A program made the position numbers and the translations under genes. A stretch of DNA of 64,000 nt from an uncultured Bacteroidales bacterium (GTDB lineage: Bacteria > Bacteroidota > Bacteroidia > Bacteroidales > UBA932): the NCBI GenBank assembly GCA_944325765.1, contig CALVBH010000033.1, positions 24,850 through 88,849 of the forward strand. Reading direction: 5' to 3'. Numbering within the stretch: position 1 is the first letter of the stretch; the number at the start of each line of letters is the position of its first letter. Of this stretch, positions 35,069-44,521 are shown one piece after another. Below the pieces are notes generated by a model. That model made no database searches and was not told the DNA's origin. It saw only the letters and a program-made list of their open reading frames with translations.

Positions 35069-36370
35069 TTATTTCACCTGCTGTTCGATGCGTCCGCCGA
35101 AAGCGAAGATGCAGATCAGGCACAGAGGGACGAGCAGAGCTCCCATAATGAAGAACGGGAGCCAGTTGCCTCCCTGTGTCAGATAAGGCACCAGGAATAT
35201 CGAAATGATGGTTCCGATGGTAGCTGCAGCTCCTCCGAGTCCGGCCAGAGAGCCGACGCTTTTGCCGGTGTAAAGGTCGCTGGCGAGAGTCTGGATATTG
35301 TTTATAGAGAACTGGTAACCGCAGAGAATCACGGCCATACAGACCACTGCCACGATTGGGTCGGAAACGAAAGCCACCACGATCAATGCCGGGAGAGTCA
35401 CCGCAGCGCCCAGGACGATGGCAAGTTTTCTGGAGAAATTCACGGTATGACCTCGCCCTACCAGCCAGCCGGAGAACCAGCCTCCTGTCAGGGAACCTAC
35501 CGCCGCACCGACATACGGAACCCAGGCCGTCATACCGATATCCTTGATATCAAAACCGTAGACATCGAACAGGTAGATAGGCAGCCAGGTCACGAACATC
35601 CACCATATAGGGTCGAGGAAGAAACGGCCGAGAATCACGGCATAGCTCTTTCTGTTCGAAAGCAGCTGTCCCCAGCTCAGTCCCTTGTCGTCCGAAACCT
35701 TGCACTCAGGCTGTCCGCTCAGGATGTAGTTTCTCTCCTCATCCGTAATCCAAGGATGCTCCTTGGGACCTTTCTTGTTTATGATAAGCCACGGAATCAG
35801 CCAGAGGATACCTAAAGAACCGATAATCACGAAAGTCAGCTTCCATCCGCAGATAGAATACAGAAGTGCGATAATGACAGGGGAAAGTATGGCGCCCACT
35901 GAAGCACCGGCGTTGAAAAGTCCCTGAGCCATAGCACGTTCTTTCTGAGGGAACCATTCCGCGTTGCTCTTGGTAGCTCCAGGCCAAGGTCCAGCCTCAC
36001 CAAGACCGAGGGCGGCCCTGAATCCGCAGAGAGACTTCACTCCCGTAGCTATGGATGTGCAGGCGTCAGAAATGCCCCAGAGCAGGACTGAAACAGAGAA
36101 GCCCTTCCTCGTACCGATCTTGTCGTAAAGTTTCCCGGAGAGCATCTGGGATATGCCGTAGGCCACCATAAAGAACATATTTATGTAGGCATACAATTCC
36201 TTGCTCTGCGTCTTGTATTCGTCTTCAGTAAGTCCCTCCGGATCTATGAGTCCCAAGGTTTCGACAATACCCTGCCACATAATGGAAAGGGTATTCCTGT
36301 CCAGATAATTTATGATGGTGATGGCCACAATCAGTGATATCACCCACCATCTCAGACCACGCAGTTTCAT
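35069..36370 (-). CDS. MFS transporter, hexuronate (ExuT-like) family
   Basis: 433 residues with about 12 transmembrane helices. It has the landmarks of the anion:cation symporter branch that includes ExuT and GarP: INYLDRNTLSIMWQ near the N-terminus, GLGEAGPWPGATKSNAEWFPQKERAMAQGLFNAGASVGAI, and a central loop with WITDEERNYIL. It probably imports unsaturated uronate monomers or DEH across the inner membrane. It lies 8 bp downstream of the KdgF-like gene. Confidence 0.88.
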   Translation of the reverse strand: MKLRGLRWWVISLIVAITIINYLDRNTLSIMWQGIVETLGLIDPEGLTEDEYKTQSKELYAYINMFFMVAYGISQMLSGKLYDKIGTRKGFSVSVLLWGISDACTSIATGVKSLCGFRAALGLGEAGPWPGATKSNAEWFPQKERAMAQGLFNAGASVGAILSPVIIALLYSICGWKLTFVIIGSLGILWLIPWLIINKKGPKEHPWITDEERNYILSGQPECKVSDDKGLSWGQLLSNRKSYAVILGRFFLDPIWWMFVTWLPIYLFDVYGFDIKDIGMTAWVPYVGAAVGSLTGGWFSGWLVGRGHTVNFSRKLAIVLGAAVTLPALIVVAFVSDPIVAVVCMAVILCGYQFSINNIQTLASDLYTGKSVGSLAGLGGAAATIGTIISIFLVPYLTQGGNWLPFFIMGALLVPLCLICIFAFGGRIEQQVK

Positions 36371-36378
36371 ATTCCGGT

Positions 36379-36723
36379 CTACTTTTTCAGGAAATCTTCC
36401 CTGTGTGGAGAAAATACGTCGATCAGGACGCCTTCTTCAAGGCAGATGCAGCCGTGAAGCTCGTCCGGAGCCACATAATAGCCGTCACCTGGGCCGATGA
36501 TGGCCGACTTGTCACCTATGATGGATTTGAATTTCCCGCTCACCACATAGGTGGTCTGACTGTGGAAATGTTCGTGCATCTGCCCCTCGGCGCCCTTGTC
36601 GAAATGCACCTTTACGAGCATAATCTGACCGTCATAGCCCATAATCTGTCTTCTGACACCAGGACCTGTGGTCTCCCATTCCATTTCCTTTTCCAACTGA
36701 TAAGTTTCGCTTCTAGTTTTCAT
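36379..36723 (-). CDS. kdgF: KdgF-like cupin, uronate linearisation
   Basis: 114 residues, a single cupin domain. The metal-binding motif is GQMHEHFHSQTTYVVSG (His, His, Gln) with a second His in PDELHGCICLEEG, followed by LIDVFSPHREDFL. KdgF converts unsaturated galacturonate or alginate-derived monomers to the linear ketouronates, which here would be DEH. Its position between the exolyase and the transporter supports this. No signal peptide, so it acts in the cytoplasm. Confidence 0.88.
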   Translation of the reverse strand: MKTRSETYQLEKEMEWETTGPGVRRQIMGYDGQIMLVKVHFDKGAEGQMHEHFHSQTTYVVSGKFKSIIGDKSAIIGPGDGYYVAPDELHGCICLEEGVLIDVFSPHREDFLKK

Positions 36724-36744
36724 AATTCTATCATTTTAATGAAC

Positions 36745-38952
36745 TTACTCATATTCCACATATACCGGTCCCGTCCAGGACAACGTCCGTCCTTTACCGG
36801 CAGACACAGTGTGAACCGCTTCCCTGGAAGCATCTGATAATGCGATGCAGAGGGTAACCCGGTGTCCTCCGGCAAAGCCGTACTCTACCACAGTATATTC
36901 GCCGCTGTCCTCAAGCACATCCACCGACTCGCAGGAGTGTACCAGATTCGCGGACTGCTCCACCTGCAGGTCGTATCTTCCGTGCGTTTCCAGGCAGGAA
37001 GCGAACGTGCAGGTTTCCATATCTTTCTCCCTGACCATATAGACTGGTTCCGGACGGAGATTGAAATCGGGGTCATTGGCACCGATGCGAGCCAGGACGA
37101 TTTCCGTGGACGGGGTCGTATTCACGCTCAGGCTGTACATCCTGTCTCCTGTCATCCAGGTATAGGTAGTTTTGCCTTCACCGCCTGCAGCATTGGCTTC
37201 CACCCAAAGATGCTGGTAGCCGTTTGCACTGCCAAGAGGTTTCATCTCATCCAACGCCCGTTCATACGGTACGGTCAGGCTGATCATCTGGCCGTTGTAG
37301 TGCACCGGATAGTCCCATTTGTGCTCGATATCGCTTTCCGACCTGTATACATCCATAATCAAAGGATATTCAAGGAATGGGATATCTGTGTAGACCAACG
37401 TCCTGTGCATTTTCACCCCGTCCCAGGCGTGAGTGTCTACTGCAGAGAAGTATTTTACGGCACCGTCAAGGTCGTAAGCATAGATGTCTGGATGATATTC
37501 CGATGACTTGTCGAAATCCTGGCCGAACTGGCAGCCTTCATCCACCACCACTGTGTTGTGTGCCACAGTAGTCATAGCATAAGACTTGTTCTGGTGCGTA
37601 TAATGCCCGTTATACTTGGCTTCTATGTTCAGGAAACGGGATGCCCCGTAGTCCGTGACTATCTCATATCCGTTGTCGTAATACGCCACGGTCAGCTTGT
37701 CGTAATGTCCGTGGCTCAGCCCGTGTGAAGTGGCCTTGAATGTCAGGAGGCTGTTCAGCCCCGGCCTTTCGGAGCGTATCAGAGCCAGGCCGCCCTCATC
37801 CCCGCTTCCTCCGTCACGATAGAGGACGCTTCCGTAGGTCATCGGCTCGGCCAGACCGTCCTGTATGCCCTTTGCCACGGCATAACCGGCATCGGAAACC
37901 AGGACTTTCTTCTGGTAGTCACGGGCCACCGAAAGCAGCTGCCTGTCAGACTTGTCTGCGTTATAGGCGATATCCACGGCATATATCAGTTCCTGGGCAT
38001 CGTATCCTTTCTCCAAGGCATCGTTGAAACGCAGGAAAACCCCATCATATGTCATTTGGAGCAGGGCATCCACGGACTTAAGGATGATGGAATCCCGGTA
38101 TGAGAAAATATCCATTTCCGGCTTCACGTGGTCTATGCACTGTGCGAAAGTCACGAAAGGCCAGATGGCATATCTCAGATAATAGGCACCCTCGGTAAAA
38201 TAGCCGTCCGGAGAGAAAAGCCGGTCGAGCTGCAGGATGAAACCTCCGTTTTTTCCTGTCTTGTCGGAGCCGTACAGAGCCTGGTCCACGAGATTGTCGT
38301 CACCCATCACCATCCCTATCATTCCCACGGCAGCTGTAGCCCAGGTGCCGTGGTTGTGCATCTTGTTGAACACCTTGTTGTTGGCACGGTTATCCGGAGT
38401 CCCGTTCATTATGAAGTCCGCGACCTGGTAAAACAGGTTCTTTTCTATGTATCTGCGATCCTTTTCGGAAAGGAAGTCGTAGACGCAGTCGTATGCCACC
38501 GAAGTATGCACGAGCCATACGCTCTCATTCAGAGTCTGCCAGAAAATTTTGCCAGGAGTGGATGAAAGTCCGAGAGGGTGGTAGCCGAGCGTGGGATACA
38601 TCTTTGCGTATGCCAGAAGTATGTCCCGGACCTTGCGGGCATAAACCTCATCGCCGGTAAGTTGCCAGGCTATGCCACAGTTGTACATATCATAGTAATT
38701 CTGCTTGTGCGCCTCGTGGCTGTAGCCTCCGCCGCCATCTTTCGGCTGCGGTACGCAGAGAGTCCTTTTCACTGCAGCATCGGCATCGCACATCAGGTCC
38801 TGTACGGACGCATCGAACTGCGGGACGGTCCCTGAAGTAGCCTTGATCTGCCGGACGCCTTCACGGGTCAGAAGCAGAGTCGGATGTGTCACCTCCGCCG
38901 ATGCTGACAGCGAAACACACAAGACAAAAACGGTTAAAACATATCTTATCAT
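36745..38952 (-). CDS. PL17-family oligoalginate exolyase
   Basis: 735 residues with a cleavable signal peptide (about 18 residues). The N-terminal alpha-barrel alginate-lyase domain contains the conserved HNHGTWATAAVGM (Asn-His pair) and TEGAYYLRYAIWPF (catalytic Tyr). The C-terminal heparinase II/III beta-domain has SHGLSHGHYDKLTVAYYDNG. PL17 enzymes release unsaturated monomer from oligoalginate in the periplasm. The ATG overlaps the stop of the preceding PL6 gene. All family landmarks are in place. Confidence 0.92.
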   Translation of the reverse strand: MIRYVLTVFVLCVSLSASAEVTHPTLLLTREGVRQIKATSGTVPQFDASVQDLMCDADAAVKRTLCVPQPKDGGGGYSHEAHKQNYYDMYNCGIAWQLTGDEVYARKVRDILLAYAKMYPTLGYHPLGLSSTPGKIFWQTLNESVWLVHTSVAYDCVYDFLSEKDRRYIEKNLFYQVADFIMNGTPDNRANNKVFNKMHNHGTWATAAVGMIGMVMGDDNLVDQALYGSDKTGKNGGFILQLDRLFSPDGYFTEGAYYLRYAIWPFVTFAQCIDHVKPEMDIFSYRDSIILKSVDALLQMTYDGVFLRFNDALEKGYDAQELIYAVDIAYNADKSDRQLLSVARDYQKKVLVSDAGYAVAKGIQDGLAEPMTYGSVLYRDGGSGDEGGLALIRSERPGLNSLLTFKATSHGLSHGHYDKLTVAYYDNGYEIVTDYGASRFLNIEAKYNGHYTHQNKSYAMTTVAHNTVVVDEGCQFGQDFDKSSEYHPDIYAYDLDGAVKYFSAVDTHAWDGVKMHRTLVYTDIPFLEYPLIMDVYRSESDIEHKWDYPVHYNGQMISLTVPYERALDEMKPLGSANGYQHLWVEANAAGGEGKTTYTWMTGDRMYSLSVNTTPSTEIVLARIGANDPDFNLRPEPVYMVREKDMETCTFASCLETHGRYDLQVEQSANLVHSCESVDVLEDSGEYTVVEYGFAGGHRVTLCIALSDASREAVHTVSAGKGRTLSWTGPVYVEYE

Positions 38953-41114
38953 TATAATTCGATTTTTCTGTTTGACAGGATAGTGCCTGAGTTCTCGAAG
39001 CTAAGGTCCGAAACAGTGATCTTCTCCCACGGGGCATCATCAAGCCTGACGGCATAGCCGCCACGTCCGCTGTCTATGAAGTCACAGCCTGTGATTTCGA
39101 GAATCTGGGCACCGATGATGCGGATGACTGAGCCGCGGACCTTGTTGCAGCAGTCATAGAAACGGCAGTTCCTGACATAGACATATGGTCCTGCCGTGCT
39201 TTCATCGCTGCCTCCCCTGTAAATATTTATCGGAAGCCCGAGAATCCTGGTGAAAGTACAGTCCTCGATGACCACGTCATCCGCACTGTAGCGTCCCTTG
39301 TCTTCGAGTTCGCCGGCATAATTCACTGCATCACCGGACAATGCTTCGAAATGGCAGTTGCGCACAGTCACGCTTTCCGCAAAAGTGCCCTTGGTACCCT
39401 TTACAGGGATGAAACCGCTTTCACCGAAATTTATGAAAGTACAGCCCTCGACTGTAAGCCTGTAGACATCAAGCATATCCGCCGCCGTGGATATACCGCC
39501 TTTCGCCAGGCTTCGCCCGGGAGAGAGGACTCCGTTGAATGTGATGCCGGATACAGTCAGGTCAGCGCCGTCTGCTATGGTTATCATATTTTCAGAACGC
39601 CTGCCCACATAGCAGAACTCCGGAGAGACACCGTCTTCAGCCCTGATGGTCAGTTTGGAAGATACCGTCAGACCCTGCTCCAGAAGATACAGGGAATCGG
39701 TCAGTACCACTTCAGAGCCATCAGGAGCGGCAGCCACCGTACCGGCGAGATCATCATCCGCGCCTACCTTGAATATCCGAGGCTGGGCCGCGACAGGAGA
39801 GCTATACACACCGTCTTCATACCAGGAAGCACCGGTATCCGCAGTGAATTCATCCAAAGCCGGGACTGCAGGGGCATTCTTTCCGGAAGCCTTGGAAAAA
39901 CCTTCCGGCAGGGCGGCTCCATCGGCAAGCACGGCCTTGTTCGATCTGAATTCCAGCCCTGAAGCGTCAGCGAATGTCTCGTAAGGAGTGTCCGAAGACT
40001 TGTTCCACACCGTATTGGATCTGAACAGAACATTCACCGGAGCGAGAGTCCGCTCATAGTCATAACCAGTACCGAACTCGATGGAACGGCAGTCATAGAA
40101 AAGGTTGTCCTCGACAAGGATATCCTGTACCTGCATATACCTGTTCGGCAGCGAATTAGGCACCGCGCTCATAAGCGCCAGCGCCGAAAAGAACCTGTCT
40201 CCGGCCAGTGAGTAGAACCTGTTTCCCCTTACAGTCTGATCAGCTCCGACTATCCTGACTCCGCCGGTATTCCTTACACCGTTTCCTATAAAGGTATTGC
40301 CTTCGGCTATGTTCCTGTCTCCGTGACGGAATGCCAGCACGCCTTCGCACTCATAGAGAAGGTTGCCGGTAATGACATTCTCGCAGGACTTGATGGATAT
40401 GACCTCCACTTCGCCGTTGCAGCGGTAGAAGACATTGTCTGAAATATGTGTGCGTGAGGCTTCCATACACTGCTGGGATGTCCCCACCCTGATGGTTTCC
40501 GCTCCGTTCGAGCCGTAGACCGGACGGTAGCCGAACCAGTTGTGGTCGATGCTGTGGCGGTTGTCTATGCAGTCTTCGTAGTTCAGCCAGACTATCAGTG
40601 TCACGCCGAGGCTTTTCTTGCCTGTAAAAGAGCAATGGTCCACCCTGTTCTCCTTCCCGTAGAGAAAGACGTAGCTGGACGCATAGTCGCGCCTCGGGGC
40701 ATTGTAGGAGTCTATGACGCAGTCTGTCAGACGGCAGTTATGCGCCAGGTCATCGCCTCTGCGGAATTCGACCAGGGAACCTTTGTTCCGGACAGGAGTC
40801 CCGTCACGGAACATCAGCGAAGACACGGTAAGATAACTTCCGTATATGCTCAGGGTAGAAGTGCCGGTGATGACCGTCTGTCCCGGTTTTTCAGCCACGA
40901 CCACGACAGGCGCCTCAGCCGTGCCTCTCCCTTCCCATACCAGTTTCAGATCCGCATATTCTCCCGGAGCCACTGTAAGGGTATCACCAGGCGAGGCTGT
41001 CCTGAGCGCCTCTTCCACCTCCGGCAGGGTGACATTTTTCTGCGCGGCCCCGCATATGCCGGATGCTGCCATTGCGGCAAAGGCCGTCAATATGATTTTT
41101 CCGTATACTGTCAT
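38952..41114 (-). CDS. PL6-family alginate lyase with second beta-helix domain
   Basis: About 720 residues from ATG 41114; a GTG at 41123 overlaps the upstream stop and is less likely. Signal peptide about 22 residues. The N-terminal beta-helix (to about residue 380) has the PL6 active site, EVISIKSCEN (Lys) and LAFRHGDR (Arg). A second right-handed beta-helix (about 450-720) follows, with repeated rungs such as TVSGITFNGVL and TVRNCHFEAL. Two-domain PL6 enzymes such as AlyGC are exolytic on guluronate-rich alginate; a similar role is inferred. Confidence 0.88.
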   Translation of the reverse strand: MTVYGKIILTAFAAMAASGICGAAQKNVTLPEVEEALRTASPGDTLTVAPGEYADLKLVWEGRGTAEAPVVVVAEKPGQTVITGTSTLSIYGSYLTVSSLMFRDGTPVRNKGSLVEFRRGDDLAHNCRLTDCVIDSYNAPRRDYASSYVFLYGKENRVDHCSFTGKKSLGVTLIVWLNYEDCIDNRHSIDHNWFGYRPVYGSNGAETIRVGTSQQCMEASRTHISDNVFYRCNGEVEVISIKSCENVITGNLLYECEGVLAFRHGDRNIAEGNTFIGNGVRNTGGVRIVGADQTVRGNRFYSLAGDRFFSALALMSAVPNSLPNRYMQVQDILVEDNLFYDCRSIEFGTGYDYERTLAPVNVLFRSNTVWNKSSDTPYETFADASGLEFRSNKAVLADGAALPEGFSKASGKNAPAVPALDEFTADTGASWYEDGVYSSPVAAQPRIFKVGADDDLAGTVAAAPDGSEVVLTDSLYLLEQGLTVSSKLTIRAEDGVSPEFCYVGRRSENMITIADGADLTVSGITFNGVLSPGRSLAKGGISTAADMLDVYRLTVEGCTFINFGESGFIPVKGTKGTFAESVTVRNCHFEALSGDAVNYAGELEDKGRYSADDVVIEDCTFTRILGLPINIYRGGSDESTAGPYVYVRNCRFYDCCNKVRGSVIRIIGAQILEITGCDFIDSGRGGYAVRLDDAPWEKITVSDLSFENSGTILSNRKIEL

Positions 41115-41119
41115 AATTG

Positions 41120-42508
41120 TCACCAGTTTTTGCCTGCATTGTCCCGGATTTCCTGCATCCGGGCGGTATAATCCTCAAGCTGAGGTTCGTTCTCCGACAC
41201 GGGGAGCTCTATGCCGCGGCATTTGCCTCCGTATATTACGTTTCGCAGCCAGTGCATCTCGCTCTCAGGAGTATCTATCACATATACAGGAGTATAGCTT
41301 GACTTGTTCTTCGAATAGAGGATATTGTCCTGGAAAACTATGTTTTCGGGTGCGGAGTCCTGACTGTCGCGGCCGCCATAATTCACGACGATTCCGTAAC
41401 GGCAGTTCTCGAAGACATTGCCTTTCACGAGGGCGTTCTTCACTGTCCAGTAGCCGCTGAGTTCGGCATCTGATTCGCCCCGGACTATACAGAGAGCCGA
41501 CTTGTAGCCGGAGCCTGTCATATTCAGGAAGACATTGTCCTCGACCGTGTGGCCCTCGCCGATGATACGGACTCCGCCCACCTCAGCCTTGCCTCCGGAA
41601 AAGAAATAGTTTCCCTTTACAGTGCAGCGGTTTCCGTGACGGAGTGTCAGGGCACCCTCGCTTTCCTCGAACAGGTTTCCGGTGTAGACATTTCCGCAGG
41701 ACTTGTTCGAAACGATTTCAGCCCTCTCGCCGTGGCACTGGAAGAAATGATTCCCGCTCACGGTACATTCTGCTTCAGACATCGAAAAACCGCTGGTGCC
41801 TATGCGGATGGTTTCCTGCCCGTTTTTGGCCGAACCGCTGTCTTCATAGTGTGTGTACGGACGGGTGAAATAGTTTCCGCTGATGGTATGGTGCGGGATT
41901 ATGCCGTCTTCCATCCACACGACCAGGAGACATCCCATATTCCGTTTGTTCAGGAAGGTGCAGTGGGAGACTTCGTTGTATGTCCCGTATATGGAGACCC
42001 ATTTGGAGTCCGTTTCCGAAACCTTGCTTCCGTTTCCGTCTATGAGGCAGTTCCTGAATGCGCAGTGTGTGCTGCCCTTTGAAAGTGTCATAATGGAAGA
42101 CTTGGACGAAGTGTCCAGATCTGTCCAGCTGAAACCTTCGGCTATAATCCAGCTGCCGGAAAGGGATATGGAGGATATGCCCGTGAATATGACTTTCCCT
42201 GGCGTCTCGGCGCGGAAAGTCACAGGTGCGGCTTCAGTGCCGTCAGCCTTGAACTTTATGACCGCAGCGTCGTATGTCCCGTCTTTCCAGATGACAGCAT
42301 CGCCGGGCTGGAGTTTCAGCGTTTTCAGTTCGTCCGTGGAGGAAATGACGTATTCTTCTCCGGCGGCTTCCTCTCCGTCAGGCTGATGGCCGTCCGGAGC
42401 TTCAGTATCCTGATCCTGTCCGGGAGCAGGGTATGATTTGGCTTCGTGACAGCCCGAAAAGAGGAGGGCTGCCACAAAGCATACAGATACAAACGTTTTC
42501 CCGTACAT
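41120..42508 (-). CDS. PL6-family alginate lyase, lipoprotein
   Basis: 462 residues, lipobox FSGC and an acidic spacer rich in D, E and G (about residues 25-50) that would hold the enzyme away from the membrane. One PL6 beta-helix: EIVSNKSCGN with catalytic Lys, ALTLRHGNRC with catalytic Arg and His, then GGVRIIGEGHTVEDNVF. It is a probable cell-surface endolyase producing oligomers for SusC/D. It overlaps none of its neighbours but lies 5 bp from the next gene. Confidence 0.9.
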   Translation of the reverse strand: MYGKTFVSVCFVAALLFSGCHEAKSYPAPGQDQDTEAPDGHQPDGEEAAGEEYVISSTDELKTLKLQPGDAVIWKDGTYDAAVIKFKADGTEAAPVTFRAETPGKVIFTGISSISLSGSWIIAEGFSWTDLDTSSKSSIMTLSKGSTHCAFRNCLIDGNGSKVSETDSKWVSIYGTYNEVSHCTFLNKRNMGCLLVVWMEDGIIPHHTISGNYFTRPYTHYEDSGSAKNGQETIRIGTSGFSMSEAECTVSGNHFFQCHGERAEIVSNKSCGNVYTGNLFEESEGALTLRHGNRCTVKGNYFFSGGKAEVGGVRIIGEGHTVEDNVFLNMTGSGYKSALCIVRGESDAELSGYWTVKNALVKGNVFENCRYGIVVNYGGRDSQDSAPENIVFQDNILYSKNKSSYTPVYVIDTPESEMHWLRNVIYGGKCRGIELPVSENEPQLEDYTARMQEIRDNAGKNW

Positions 42509-42520
42509 AATCCGGCTGTT

Positions 42521-44521
42521 TTATTCGTTCAGAGGGTTGGACCAGTAAAGGTCGAATTCGATGAGGGAAGTCCTGCCGTTTGCGGCGTCTTCGACGGCTT
42601 TAAAGTCCGAGTCTATGTCGGTGACGTTCCTGATATAGATATAGCCCTGTCTCAACACCCCGGACGCATCTGCAGGGTAATCCCCTGTCTGTCCCTGTTC
42701 AAAAGTCAGATACTGGACCAGAATCACATTGCCTATCGTCCACTTCGAGCTCGTACCTTCGGATGCCAAAGATACCTGATGGGCGCTCCCGAATCTATCC
42801 GATACGAGAATGTCATCGATTGTGCCTTCCTTGGCTGCCGTTTCTATGTCCGTATCGGAACTGAGGGTCCTCATAGCGATGACAGGGGTTCCATATGTCT
42901 TTGGCAATGCTGTGTTGCCAGGATAGAAATGGTAGGCTATCCTGTTGTTCGTGCCGGCCGGACTGTGCAGATAGATGTTCAGATTGCTGGCCGTTGACGT
43001 AAACAGATACGGCTCGACAGCATAATAATCATCTGCAACGGCTCCGGAAGCAATCGTATTCGCTCCGGAAATGACTGCATTTGAAGTGAGAGGTTCTCCG
43101 GCGGCATCGTACATATTCTTGTCCACCTTAGACTCTGCCCACTCCTGAGCTGAAATCACTCGGCCTTCATTAAGCATAAGGAACGAGTAGTTTCTTCCGT
43201 TGTCCGAATAAACCTTGTTCGAATTGCAGCCGAGTCCCAGTTTCAGTCCTTTCGTATAATAGAACGGATAAACCATTATCGTCAGTTCGTCTTCGTTGCC
43301 GTCAGTATCGGTTACTTTCAGTGTGACATCCCTGGCTGCCGTCCCGGTAATTCCTGCCGGCATCACGAACTTGAATTCCGTGGCAGTCGCCGAGCCATCG
43401 ACGATTTCAGTCTCTACACCATCTACGGTCACACCGGCCAGGGAGAAAAGGTTCTGGCCAGTCACTGTCACTTCCCTGCCGAGGTACAGATTGGCGTATT
43501 CCGGATCTGAAGAAACGGCAGACTCAAGTACAGGCGGCGGAAGCGGAATAGGAGAGGTGTCTATGGACACTTGCTGTGCGACCGTAACCGTAGTGGTCAC
43601 ATCTCCGAATTCAGCTATCAGATCATAGGCTGCTACAGCCGGGTCCTGTTCAGGAATAGTCGCGCTTATGTTGACGGTCAGGGATGTCTCTGTCTGTTCC
43701 TTAATGCCAAGTCCGAATTCACCCCATCTGACAGCCTTTATCAAATCCAGATTCTGCCCTGTCAATACGATATCCTGGTCAAGAGCCAGTGTACCTCCCG
43801 GTTCATAAGCATTGAAGACAGGTATGCTGAGAAGGAACTTGCTGTCCTGCGACGTGACGGCGAGATTGCCGCCGGACCAAACGGCGGTGATGTCTATCTC
43901 GGTATCGGCATCTGTCACCGTGATGCCTTCAGGCACGGCTACGCGGACTTCCCCCTCGTCGGTATCGGCAGCAGGCTGATAGAGGAATGCAGTGCTCGGC
44001 ACCTCCACATCGGCAAAGACGACTTTGGTAAGCTGGTACAAGTTGCGCCCGGTGATAGTCACCTCGGTACCTGTCGTGCCTTCCTTAGGAGAGAAGTCCT
44101 CGACTATCGCATCCGTCACGGGGACTGTCACATAGTACGGATAATTGAAGATCACTGTCTCGCAATCCGAATCATAGACTTTCAGGGTCACTGCATAAGG
44201 GGCGTCCTGCTGCGGATATGTCTCGGCAGGCAAGGCCGGAATCTCGAATACAAGGGTCTGAAGCGATGCCTCGATTATAGGAGCCTCGATGTCGTCTATG
44301 GTCACAAGACCCACCCTGTCAAGATTGAAGCCTTTTGCAGTCACATAGGTAGTGGCATATGCCCTCACCGTACCGCTCTCATCGGCATTCGGGTCGAGTT
44401 TGTTGTGCGTCACGTCTATGGCCGGCGTGTTCTTCACCTCTATGCCTTGTTCTTTCTGGCAACCGGCTATGGCTGCCAAAGCAGCCAGTACCGGCAATAT
44501 CGTCTTATATAATCGTTTCAT
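42521..44521 (-). CDS. IPT/TIG-repeat surface glycan-binding lipoprotein
   Basis: 666 residues, lipobox AIAGC. Four IPT/TIG-like beta domains follow one another (EVTITGRNLYQLTKVVF; DIVLTGQNLDLIKAVRW; EVTVTGQNLFSLAGVTV), separated from a C-terminal domain with SDNGRNYSFLMLNEGRVISAQEWAES and ending IEFDLYWSNPL. This is the architecture of a SusE/F-position surface glycan-binding protein. Its start overlaps the stop of the preceding gene (TAATG), so the two are translated together. Confidence 0.85.
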   Translation of the reverse strand: MKRLYKTILPVLAALAAIAGCQKEQGIEVKNTPAIDVTHNKLDPNADESGTVRAYATTYVTAKGFNLDRVGLVTIDDIEAPIIEASLQTLVFEIPALPAETYPQQDAPYAVTLKVYDSDCETVIFNYPYYVTVPVTDAIVEDFSPKEGTTGTEVTITGRNLYQLTKVVFADVEVPSTAFLYQPAADTDEGEVRVAVPEGITVTDADTEIDITAVWSGGNLAVTSQDSKFLLSIPVFNAYEPGGTLALDQDIVLTGQNLDLIKAVRWGEFGLGIKEQTETSLTVNISATIPEQDPAVAAYDLIAEFGDVTTTVTVAQQVSIDTSPIPLPPPVLESAVSSDPEYANLYLGREVTVTGQNLFSLAGVTVDGVETEIVDGSATATEFKFVMPAGITGTAARDVTLKVTDTDGNEDELTIMVYPFYYTKGLKLGLGCNSNKVYSDNGRNYSFLMLNEGRVISAQEWAESKVDKNMYDAAGEPLTSNAVISGANTIASGAVADDYYAVEPYLFTSTASNLNIYLHSPAGTNNRIAYHFYPGNTALPKTYGTPVIAMRTLSSDTDIETAAKEGTIDDILVSDRFGSAHQVSLASEGTSSKWTIGNVILVQYLTFEQGQTGDYPADASGVLRQGYIYIRNVTDIDSDFKAVEDAANGRTSLIEFDLYWSNPLNE

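Noticed and set aside
35039-35815. A 258-codon + strand frame opposite the MFS transporter
   Set aside because: It has no signal or family motif and mirrors the codons of the transporter on the other strand.
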